From Syntrophomonas sp. (GTDB taxonomy: Bacteria > Bacillota > Syntrophomonadia > Syntrophomonadales > Syntrophomonadaceae), in assembly GCA_016841875.1 (NCBI GenBank), contig JAENYG010000007.1, positions 10,475-74,474 on the forward strand: a stretch of DNA of 64,000 nucleotides, given 5' to 3'. A program made the position numbers and the translations under genes. The notes beneath the pieces were generated by a model, which was given only the letters and a program-made list of their open reading frames with translations, had not been told where the DNA came from and made no database searches. This document shows, one piece after another, positions 17,387 through 24,494 of the stretch. The number at the start of each line of letters is the position of its first letter. Positions within the stretch are counted from its first letter, which is position 1.

Positions 17387-18310
17387 ATGATACATGAGGA
17401 AGAGCGCATCCTGATTGTCGATGATGATCGTTTAAACATGATGGTTTTAACCGACATTCTCAAAACAGATTATACACTGTATTTTGCTCAGAATGGCGCC
17501 CAGGCCCTGGAATTGGTATTTCAGCAGTTACCTGATTTAATTTTATTGAATGTGATAATGCCAGGAATGACAGGTTTTGAAGTTATGAGCAAGATTAAAA
17601 ACCATGATCAGACCAAAGACATCCCGGTTATTTTTATTTCCGCCCTTAGTGGAGATCAAAATGAAGAAAAAGGGCTTTTGCTGGGGGCTGTGGATTATAT
17701 CGCCAAGCCGTTCAACCCAGCCATTGTAAAAGCCAGAGTTAGAAATCATCTGAAAAGTGTGAGACATCGAAAGCTGCTGGAGAAAATTGCACTATTGGAT
17801 GGCTTAACGGAAATACCTAACCGGCGCAGTTTTATTAATCGGTTTTCATTTGAGTTTAAGAGGGCCATCCGAAATTCATCAACCTTATCTCTGGCAATTA
17901 TTGATGTGGATTGCTTCAAAAAATATAATGACAACTATGGACACAGCATGGGAGATCTGGTACTAAAGAAAGTAGCAGTAGTTCTTTCCAAAGCGATAAA
18001 GAGGCCGGCTGATTTTACCGCTCGTATCGGGGGAGAGGAGTTTGCTGTTTTAGCACCGGAAACTCCTGTACAGGAAGCAAAGCAGCTGGCAGAGAAGATT
18101 TGTCTTTCTATAAAAGAACTCGGCATCGATCATCCTTATTCTGAACCGTTAAAAACATTGACCGTAAGTATAGGCGGGGCTTCTGTGACTCCAACGCCCG
18201 AGGACGAGGAGCTAAGGCTGGTTGGGGAGGCAGATAAAATGCTCTACAAGGCCAAAAATGAAGGCAGAAACAGGGTGGAGTGGCAGGATCTGTTGGGGGC
18301 AATAGAGTGA
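17387..18310 (+). CDS. Response-regulator/GGDEF diguanylate cyclase with Asn at the phosphorylation site
   Basis: 307 residues. A receiver domain (about 7-120) has the acidic pocket DDD at 12-14 and the Lys of YIAKPF at 107, but the residue that should be the phospho-acceptor Asp is Asn55 (LILLNVIMPGM, codon AAT). A GGDEF domain (about 135-300) has the active motif GGEEF at 215-219 and an RxxD allosteric I-site (R206, D209) exactly five residues upstream of it. It should make cyclic di-GMP from two GTP, with product inhibition. Asn at the acceptor suggests it is not switched by phosphorylation; it may be constitutive, or rely on slow deamidation or another signal. No histidine kinase is adjacent. 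Confidence 0.88.
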   Translation: MIHEEERILIVDDDRLNMMVLTDILKTDYTLYFAQNGAQALELVFQQLPDLILLNVIMPGMTGFEVMSKIKNHDQTKDIPVIFISALSGDQNEEKGLLLGAVDYIAKPFNPAIVKARVRNHLKSVRHRKLLEKIALLDGLTEIPNRRSFINRFSFEFKRAIRNSSTLSLAIIDVDCFKKYNDNYGHSMGDLVLKKVAVVLSKAIKRPADFTARIGGEEFAVLAPETPVQEAKQLAEKICLSIKELGIDHPYSEPLKTLTVSIGGASVTPTPEDEELRLVGEADKMLYKAKNEGRNRVEWQDLLGAIE

Positions 18311-18375
18311 GTTAAGCATTCTAGAATCAGGAAATGTATAACTGCTTTGAGATATTAAAGACATGGGAGCAATTT

Positions 18376-19083
18376 ATGAAGAAGATTTTTGGTATTTTAT
18401 TATTAATTGCGGTGCTGGGCCTCGCTGCATATAATATTATGAACTCTCGAACCTTTCAGGTTTTTGGTGATATCATATCCAGGGTTTCAACAGAGGAGAA
18501 GGTGGTTGCACTTACTTTTGATGATGGACCGACGGCAAAAACAGATGAGATTTTGAAAGTACTTGATGAAGCAGGTGTTAAAGCAACCTTTTTTCTGGTA
18601 GGAAGCAGTATTAAAAATAATTTGGCAGAGGCCAAAAGCATTGTGAATGCCGGCCACGAGCTGGGAAACCATACTTATTCGCATTCAATGATGATATTTG
18701 AATCACCCTCATTTATTAAACAAGAAATTGAGAAGACTGATAACCTTATCCGACAGGCTGGCTACCGGGGAGATATACTTTTTAGGCCGCCATATTGCAA
18801 AAAACTATTAGTTTTACCCTGTTATCTAGCAGAGAATAACCGGAAGACCATTACCTGGAATATTGAACCAGATTCATATGCGGAAACAGCTTTCGATGCT
18901 GAGAAAATTATTGAAAACGTTGAAGAGAATATTAAACCGGGCTCTATTATCCTGTTACACGTCATGTATGATGATGAAGAAAGGGAATCATTGGAATCGT
19001 TAAAAGGGCTGATTACAAGTTTGAAGGAACAAGGCTATACTTTCAAAACTGTTTCGGAGTTATTGGAGTATGACACTAAATAG
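18376..19083 (+). CDS. Membrane-anchored polysaccharide deacetylase
   Basis: About 235 residues of the NodB/PgdA family (carbohydrate esterase 4). N-terminal signal anchor KIFGILLLIAVLGLAAYNI; catalytic motif 1 TFDDGP with the base and metal Asp, motif 2 HTYSH (HxxxH), motif 3 RPPYC, and late motif ILLHV. It would remove N-acetyl groups from peptidoglycan or another extracellular polysaccharide; short Clostridia homologues include spore-cortex PdaA-like enzymes. Start: ATG at 18376 after GGGAGC; the ATG at 18334 has no ribosome binding site and would precede the signal sequence with a non-signal stretch. A palindromic GGGGGACGTT element follows. Confidence 0.85.
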   Translation: MKKIFGILLLIAVLGLAAYNIMNSRTFQVFGDIISRVSTEEKVVALTFDDGPTAKTDEILKVLDEAGVKATFFLVGSSIKNNLAEAKSIVNAGHELGNHTYSHSMMIFESPSFIKQEIEKTDNLIRQAGYRGDILFRPPYCKKLLVLPCYLAENNRKTITWNIEPDSYAETAFDAEKIIENVEENIKPGSIILLHVMYDDEERESLESLKGLITSLKEQGYTFKTVSELLEYDTK

Positions 19084-19113
19084 TTAACAGCAATTATACA
19101 GCAGTCAGATAAT

Positions 19114-19175
19114 GAAGCAGGGGGACGTTCTTTTTGCTTCCTTCAAAGGAAGCAAAAAGAACGTCCCCCTGCTTC
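19114..19175. repeat. REP-like palindrome with GGGGGACGTT core (copy 1)
   Basis: A perfect 28-bp inverted repeat: 19114-19141 is the exact reverse complement of 19148-19175, loop TTCAAA. The outer part contains CAGGGGGACGTTCTTTTT. Its core is shared with the palindrome at 45021-45088. Such elements are typical REP sequences spread by REP-associated Y1 transposases, although none is encoded in this window. Confidence 0.8.
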
Positions 19176-19239
19176 CGGTTTAATATGGCAGGAATTGCAG
19201 ATATTAAATAAGGAGATTATGATAAGGAGTGAAGAAATT

Positions 19240-19833
19240 ATGATCCTTAGTTTAACCGGCTTATTGTTAGCTGGAATAATAGCTGCACTATATTTTCTGA
19301 TTAAGTACCGTCAGGAATACCGGCATTTAAGAAAGATTAAATTAGATATACTGCAAACCAGCCATGACATGTATCAGACTATGGCGTTGGGTCTATACCA
19401 GCGCTTTAAACAGGAAGAAGGCAAAGAACACAAAAAGGAAAATCCTATGGAATTTGAAAATTTTGTAGCCCGGGTGATGGTGAATTATTATGGGGGACAG
19501 GCTTTTGTAACCGGGGGATCCGGTGATTATGGGATCGATATCGAGCATGATCACCGGGCCGGCAAGTATTTGGGACAGGTAAAATGCTATGCTCCAGATC
19601 ATTTTGTTCCCTATGAACCAATTGCTGTAATACATTCACAGATTACTAAACAAAATGCTAAAGGGGGATATGTAGTAACAACCAGCGATTTCACACCTCA
19701 TGCGCGTAAATATGCGGAAGGGCTTGATATAATGCTGATTAACGGGGCCCAATTGGTTGAATTGTGGATGCAGGGACTGGAAAAGGCAGCTAAACCGTAT
19801 AATTATCAGAAAAACAAATCTGAATCAGCATGA
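19240..19833 (+). CDS. Membrane-anchored Mrr-like restriction endonuclease-fold protein
   Basis: About 197 residues. One N-terminal membrane helix (LTGLLLAGIIAALYFLI), a short coiled linker, then an Mrr_cat/restriction-endonuclease-fold domain: MEFENFVARVMVNYYG, GGSGDYGIDIEHDH with the catalytic Asp, LGQVKCY with the Q-x-K motif, and VVTTSDFTPHARKYAEG. The family cleaves DNA, often modified DNA; a membrane-tethered form could act on incoming DNA. No methylase or partner is nearby. Start is uncertain: ATG at 19240 has GGAG ten bases upstream; ATG at 19219 has it only three bases upstream. Confidence 0.8.
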   Translation: MILSLTGLLLAGIIAALYFLIKYRQEYRHLRKIKLDILQTSHDMYQTMALGLYQRFKQEEGKEHKKENPMEFENFVARVMVNYYGGQAFVTGGSGDYGIDIEHDHRAGKYLGQVKCYAPDHFVPYEPIAVIHSQITKQNAKGGYVVTTSDFTPHARKYAEGLDIMLINGAQLVELWMQGLEKAAKPYNYQKNKSESA

Positions 19834-19992
19834 TCATACTGCGGGGGATGGAAGCGCGGGGATGATCATAGCGCTTTCAAAACTATCAATTAAATAGGAA
19901 TTTAAAGACAGAATCATATTAGTGGGGGATAATTGTATTCGGGCTGCTAATTAAAACCAACCATAACGGGCGTTTGAAGTGGGTTGAGAGTA

Positions 19993-21111
19993 ATGAGAAT
20001 TATATCCAAAAAGCAGATAATGATGGTTTCCCTGGTGCCAGGGGGGATATTATTGACCTGGCTATCTAGCCACATACCTGAAACGGTCGAGAAGCTATAT
20101 TCTAATGGATTTTATAGAATGTTAGGGCAAGCTTTGAGCAGACTTACCGGGTTAGTGTCAGTATCAATAGCTGAATTACTCACCTTGATCGCCTTACTGG
20201 CTTTGGCTTACTTTACGGTCAAGTATTTAGTAAGCATGGTGGTCAGAAGAACCTCAGCGCAAAAGATTTCACTTGCAAGAGCAGCAGTTTTAATACTCAT
20301 GGTATGCAGTATGGTATACTTTTCCTTCTTGCTCATATGGGGGTTTAATTATTATCGCCTTCCTTTTGCTGATATTGCCGGTTTGGATACTGCCGATATA
20401 AGGGCAGAGGAACTTGAGGTACTATGTACAGAGCTTATACAGGAGGCTGATGAACTGCGCGCTGCAGCTGCCGAAGATGATAATGGAGTAATAGCTATAG
20501 CTAAACGAGAAATACTTGAACAGGCCTGGCAGGGTTATGCCATGGCCGAGTCCATGTATCCAGAACTGGGAGGTGCTTACGGCAGGCCCAAAGCGGTTAT
20601 GTTATCAAGAGTCATGTCCGTCTTCGGGCTATCAGGGATATATTTTCCCTTTACCGGGGAAGCCAATGTTAATATTGAAGTTCCGGCCCCTCTTTTTCCA
20701 GCTGCTGTGTGTCATGAAATGGCTCATCAACGAGGATTTGCACGAGAAGATGAAGCTAATTACATCGCTTACCTTACCTGCCGAAAGCATACCGATCCTT
20801 ACTTTCAGTATTCGGGCACTCTCTTAGCTCTGGTTAATGCAATGAATGCCCTGTCAGCTTATGACTATAGCAAATATCTGGAATTAAGGCAGGAGTATGC
20901 AGAGGGAGTTGAACGTGATTTATCTGCAGTACAGCAATTCTGGCAGCAGTACCAGGGACCTGTTTCCAGGGCTTCTGCCAGGGTGAATGACGTTTATCTA
21001 AAATCTAACCACCAGAAAGATGGTATAAATAGTTACGGCAGGATGGTAGAACTTTTAATCGCAGAAAGAAGAGCAGGTTTGAGTATCTCTCGGACGGCCG
21101 GGAAATATTGA
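19993..21111 (+). CDS. DUF3810-type membrane protein with zinc-peptidase-like HExxH
   Basis: About 372 residues. Three hydrophobic segments in the first ~125 residues (MMVSLVPGGILLTWLSS, SIAELLTLIALLALAYF, AAVLILMVCSMVYFSFLLIWGF) are followed by a soluble domain on the outer side. That domain holds CHEMAHQRGFAREDEANYIAYL (about residues 245-266), an HExxH zinc-binding motif with a downstream Glu, as in DUF3810 proteins. I infer a membrane metalloprotease, substrate unknown. Start: ATG at 19993; the TTG at 19984 is less likely. A hairpin terminator follows at 21395. Confidence 0.8.
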   Translation: MRIISKKQIMMVSLVPGGILLTWLSSHIPETVEKLYSNGFYRMLGQALSRLTGLVSVSIAELLTLIALLALAYFTVKYLVSMVVRRTSAQKISLARAAVLILMVCSMVYFSFLLIWGFNYYRLPFADIAGLDTADIRAEELEVLCTELIQEADELRAAAAEDDNGVIAIAKREILEQAWQGYAMAESMYPELGGAYGRPKAVMLSRVMSVFGLSGIYFPFTGEANVNIEVPAPLFPAAVCHEMAHQRGFAREDEANYIAYLTCRKHTDPYFQYSGTLLALVNAMNALSAYDYSKYLELRQEYAEGVERDLSAVQQFWQQYQGPVSRASARVNDVYLKSNHQKDGINSYGRMVELLIAERRAGLSISRTAGKY

Positions 21112-21551
21112 GTGGCAGGCAGTAAAAATAAGGAATTAATATATTTTGATTAGGGGGGTAATAATAAGGCTAAGATGTAAAATTGCCGGGCTAAGAATCT
21201 CATATACCACCAGGTGTATAAGATTCGACTTGAGGTTAATGCAGAGGTGTGAATTTCTGCATTGGTCGATGAGAAGGCCTGATGTATGGGCAGATGATCC
21301 TTTAGATCAGGTTGAGCTAAATCCATCTATACAATAACATTGCATGGAGGGATACAAAAAAGGCAATTTTACATCTTTATATATAGAGATATCCAGCCTT
21401 CATAGAAGGCTATTTTTTTGCCTATTTATATTTTGCTGATTGTAATATTGATTGGGTTTGATCCATAAATATCTTCTTGTGCTATCATAATTATTACGGG
21501 CACGTATAAGGGAAGTATTGAGTTATAAGCAGGAAATGTTGGGGAGAAAAC
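21112..21551. other. Intergenic region with a terminator
   Basis: 440 bases without a supportable gene. A 63-codon open frame at 21146-21337 has no family resemblance. The terminator at 21395-21419 is the only clear element; the gene at 21552 follows a GGGGAG ribosome binding site. Confidence 0.5.
21395..21419 (+). terminator. Rho-independent terminator
   Basis: AGCCTTC (21395-21401) pairs with GAAGGCT (21405-21411), followed by ATTTTTTT. It ends transcription from the DUF3810 gene region. Confidence 0.75.
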
Positions 21552-21932
21552 ATGGGTAGTTTTGAGAAAGTAAAGCTTAAGGCGAAGAGTTTAAAGAAAG
21601 AAGTCCGGACCCTATATATAGCATCAAAAAGGCCTGACGTACCGCTTCTAGCTAAGTTGCTTATTTTTGTAGTAGTGGGATATGCTTTGAGTCCGGTTGA
21701 TTTAATACCTGATTTCATACCGGTTCTGGGTTATCTGGATGATCTGGTTTTAATTCCACTGGGGATCTGGCTGGTGTTGAGAATGATACCTGTAAATATC
21801 CTGGATGAATGCAGAATGGAAGCTCAGGATATCCTGGATAGTGAAAAAACGGTCAGCTGGACCGCAGGGATAATAGTTATCATGGTCTGGGTTTTAATAA
21901 TAATCGCCATAATCTTGAAGGTGAAGGCATAG
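21552..21932 (+). CDS. DUF1232 (YkvA-like) membrane protein
   Basis: 126 residues. The DUF1232 signature is clear: PLLAKLLIFVVVGYALSPVDLIPDFIPVLGYLDDLVLIP (residues ~37-75), a hydrophobic hairpin with conserved Asp residues. A second membrane helix closes the protein (WTAGIIVIMVWVLIIIAIILK), and the N-terminus is basic and helical. The family's biochemical role is not established. It starts after GGGGAG with ATG at 21552 and stands alone between two terminator-bounded regions. Confidence 0.8.
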   Translation: MGSFEKVKLKAKSLKKEVRTLYIASKRPDVPLLAKLLIFVVVGYALSPVDLIPDFIPVLGYLDDLVLIPLGIWLVLRMIPVNILDECRMEAQDILDSEKTVSWTAGIIVIMVWVLIIIAIILKVKA

Positions 21933-22030
21933 TTCTGGCAGGTCCAAGAATAAATAGCAGGGGGCGGTAACAGATAAAAGAGAAGATGCTGAAACAATAG
22001 TTGAATTAATTTATTAGGGAAGTGAAAATT

Positions 22031-22510
22031 ATGATCATCGAAGTTGAGGGGGAGGAGCAGATAGAATCTATCAGGGGATTATTTCTGGAATATGAGGAAT
22101 CCCTACCTTTCAGCCTATGATTCCAGGGTTTTAATGAGGAACTGGCAGGTCTGCCAGGTGAGTATTCTAGACCAGACGGAGTATTATTGTTATGTGAATG
22201 GCAGGGTCAGGCAGCAGGGTGTGCAGGTTTAAAGAAAATCGACTCTGATATATGTGAGATGAAAAGGCTCTATGTAAGGCCCGCATTCAGGAAGAAGGGT
22301 ATAGGAAAGAAGCTGACTTTAGAAATCATTAATGAAGCCAGAATTATCGGGTACAAGTATATGCGATTGGATACGCTGGTTTCTATGCAAGAAGCCGTTC
22401 AATTGTACGAGTCACTTGGTTTCAAGTACATAGCACCATATAGATATAATCCTCTGCCAGGGGCTTTATACCTGGAATTGAACCTGGACGCTAAGATCAA
22501 AAAGACCTAA
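22031..22510 (+). CDS. GNAT acetyltransferase with one in-frame TGA: candidate selenoprotein, otherwise a nonsense pseudogene
   Basis: Reading ATG 22031 to TAA 22510 gives 159 residues of a GNAT acetyltransferase with a single TGA at 22118-22120 (codon 30). Both sides fit the same family: MIIEVEGEEQIESIRGLFLEYEESLPFSL before it, FQGFNEELAGLPGEY after it, then AAGCAGLKKI, CEMKRLYVRPAFRKKGIGKKL (acetyl-CoA motif A) and ALYLELNL at the end. From memory, homologues read DLCFQGF here, so TGA stands at a Cys position. No other lesion is present in 160 codons. A hairpin starting 22 nt after TGA resembles a bacterial SECIS (see 22118-22157). If it is not decoded as Sec, only a C-terminal fragment from 22187 could be made. 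No sel genes are in the window. Confidence 0.6.
22118..22157 (+). promoter_or_regulatory. UGA codon plus SECIS-like hairpin
   Basis: UGA at 22118-22120; CTGGCA (22142-22147), loop GGTC (22148-22151), TGCCAG (22152-22157) form a perfect 6-bp stem. The decamer GCAGGTCTGC is the same as the apical part of the E. coli fdhF SECIS as I know it. The loop begins 27 nt after the UGA, within the spacing seen for bacterial SECIS elements. Caveat: the same bases encode the family-conserved residues ELAGLPG, so part of the match could be coding constraint. Confidence 0.5.
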
Positions 22511-22711
22511 TTGATTTGTGGATGGCAAAGAATTCATAATTTTTACTTTAATTGTGAAATCTATATAACAGCAGGTTATATTCATGTCCTTTATAGCAGC
22601 AGCGGAATAGTATTTAATGGTACATTAATGTTCTTATATGGTGTTATCAATCTGATTCCCTTGATTTAGATTAACTAAGTGTTATTAATTTTTACCAGGA
22701 GAATGATTGAA

Positions 22712-23263
22712 TTGAGTACTGATATAATGGCAAAAATTACGAACCTGGAAAGAGAACTTTTTCAGTTTAGAATAGAACACTGGCATGAACACGATTTAGG
22801 TACTATTCAGTGGTGGCTGCTGGTGGCAGTATTAATCTTACCCTGGGTGATATGGTGGAAGTATGTAGATAAAAACCGCTTGGTCGAAATCAGTCTTTAT
22901 GGATCCATGGTTCTTATCATATCGTCTTACCTGGATGCCACGCTGACTGATATGGTACTCTGGGTCTATGAGTATCATATACTGCCGGTATGGCCCAGGT
23001 TGATATCCGCGGATTTTACAGTATTACCTGTTGTCTATATGCTCATATATCAGTATTTTCCGAATTGGAAAAATTTCTTTATCATGGTAACCATCACCGC
23101 CGGGATATTTGCTTTCGTTGGTGAACCTTTCCTGCAATGGGCGGAAATTTATAAAATCTATCATTGGCAACATTATTATTCTCTTCCCATTTATATTGTT
23201 ATACCAGCAATTCTTAAGTGGGTAATGACCAAGATGATAAGCAAACAGGCTGCATCTCCATAA
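22712..23263 (+). CDS. CBO0543-like multi-pass membrane protein
   Basis: About 183 residues with roughly five membrane helices (IQWWLLVAVLILPWVIWW, ISLYGSMVLIISSYLDA, a LISADFTVLPVVYMLIYQY segment, FFIMVTITAGIFAFVGEPFL, YYSLPIYIVIPAILKWVM). The pattern of Trp and the late EPFLQWAEIYKIYHWQHYYS are typical of the CBO0543 family of Firmicutes, whose function is unknown. Start is uncertain: TTG at 22712 lies ten bases past AGGAG, the ATG at 22703 is one base past it, and ATG at 22727 has no ribosome binding site. It is monocistronic. Confidence 0.7.
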   Translation: MSTDIMAKITNLERELFQFRIEHWHEHDLGTIQWWLLVAVLILPWVIWWKYVDKNRLVEISLYGSMVLIISSYLDATLTDMVLWVYEYHILPVWPRLISADFTVLPVVYMLIYQYFPNWKNFFIMVTITAGIFAFVGEPFLQWAEIYKIYHWQHYYSLPIYIVIPAILKWVMTKMISKQAASP

Positions 23264-23295
23264 TAGGATAAAAGTAAGGATAAAAGTCTTAAAAG

Positions 23296-23817
23296 CTAAG
23301 GGATCTCAGTAACCTTCAGCCTGCTGAAAACGGCTGATACTTCAACTGTCACAGGATTATTTCCAGTAGAATTACCTGCTTTGTAAGTGTGATCTCCAAA
23401 GATCAGAGAGCTGCCGTCGGGAAATGAACTGCTGGCAAAGGCGGAATTAACTTTTAAAATAACCGGTGATTTTGGACTTACTTTGATTTCTCCGCTTCCA
23501 AAAATAACATTAATTTTCATGTTCCCCGCATTATTATTTATTTTAAGGTTCGATAGATCGACTGTTCCCATCGAAAACAAAATGCTGTATTCAGGAGAGG
23601 ACTCTGTTAGTTCAATATTTCCTTCGTCAAACAGCATCATATCGTTGGATCTGCTGGCAAAACCACCAAACAACGTCGTAATCCCGATATAGATAAAAAT
23701 ACATGCAAATAAGGTTCTAACCACGGGTATGTTTATATGGAAATAATTTTTCAGGATGATGACGGCCCCTAATGCCACCAGTAAAACGCCCCAGAAATAA
23801 TCATTGGTAAATTTCAT
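23296..23817 (-). CDS. LiaF/DUF5668-like membrane protein with adhesin-type beta domain
   Basis: 173 residues from ATG 23817, which follows AAAGGAG. Two or three N-terminal membrane helices (YFWGVLLVALGAVIILKNY, VVRTLFACIFIYIGITTLFGGF) are followed by a beta-rich C-terminal half with repeating turns (YSILFSMGTVDLSNLKINNNAGNMKINVIFGSGEIKV). This layout matches LiaF-like cell-wall-active-antibiotic response proteins, which sense or buffer envelope stress together with LiaRS. No two-component genes are adjacent. It converges on the upstream CBO0543 gene with a 32-bp gap. Confidence 0.7.
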   Translation of the reverse strand: MKFTNDYFWGVLLVALGAVIILKNYFHINIPVVRTLFACIFIYIGITTLFGGFASRSNDMMLFDEGNIELTESSPEYSILFSMGTVDLSNLKINNNAGNMKINVIFGSGEIKVSPKSPVILKVNSAFASSSFPDGSSLIFGDHTYKAGNSTGNNPVTVEVSAVFSRLKVTEIP

Positions 23818-24042
23818 ATTTACTATTCTCCTTTGATCCTGAAGTGACTGTACAGATATTATGCCCCATAAACTAATAAAGCTCTGCAATTCCAGGGTAT
23901 CATTTAGGACGTCTCTCTATTACACCCGTGTGGTCTATACCGGGTTATCTGAAATCATGCCCATCTGCTCTGATCCTTTTTTCTTTATGTCTGTTTGATC
24001 TAAGGTAAATTAAGAAAAATAAGGAAAGAATCAGTATTCGGT

Positions 24043-24429
24043 ATGAACCTAGTTACAATGTCACTAATATTATTTGCCATAATGATTTTACTTGCCGTTA
24101 TTCTACTGGTGAAAGAGAAACCGTGGGTGAAAAGAGAGGATGGTCACTGGTTAGGTGTCGGGCTTGGGATGGGAATGGGGATGGGTATGCCCATAGGTCT
24201 GCTGATTGGCATTTCCATGGATAATGTCCCGGTCGGGGTATCCATGGGGCCAGCCCTGGGAGCAGGTATGGGAATTGGGATCGGCACTATGCTTGAAAAG
24301 AAGTACAGAGATACTGACGAACCTTTGTCTGAAGAAGATCAGCAGATCGGCAAGTGGTTTAAAAAAGCAGCTGTATTAATCCTTTTGCTGGGAATTATTA
24401 TCCTGGGAGTAGTGCTTATGGCCAAATAG
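24043..24429 (+). CDS. Small glycine-zipper membrane protein
   Basis: 128 residues with helices at both ends (LVTMSLILFAIMILLAVILLV and AAVLILLLGIIILGVVLM) and a central glycine/methionine-rich segment (GVGLGMGMGMGMPIGLLIG, then GPALGAGMGIGIGTMLEKKY). The GxxxG-like spacing suggests close helix packing. Similar small proteins occur in Firmicutes without an assigned function. ATG at 24043 has only a weak ribosome binding site. No operon partner. Confidence 0.65.
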   Translation: MNLVTMSLILFAIMILLAVILLVKEKPWVKREDGHWLGVGLGMGMGMGMPIGLLIGISMDNVPVGVSMGPALGAGMGIGIGTMLEKKYRDTDEPLSEEDQQIGKWFKKAAVLILLLGIIILGVVLMAK

Positions 24430-24430
24430 A

Positions 24431-24477
24431 TGACAATCTGCCTGTCCCCGAAGGGGGTCACTTCAAACCGTCCCCAA
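24431..24477. repeat. Degenerate REP-like palindrome
   Basis: GATGACA (24430-24436) and TGTCATC (24469-24475) bracket CTGTCCCCGAAGGGGGTCAC and CCGTCCCC, resembling a decayed copy of the GGGGGACGTT palindromes at 19114 and 45021. Confidence 0.4.
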
Positions 24478-24494
24478 TGTCATCAAAATAGGTT

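Noticed and set aside
21146-21337. 63-codon ORF after the DUF3810 gene
   Set aside because: No recognisable protein features; the region ends in a terminator and the composition looks non-coding.
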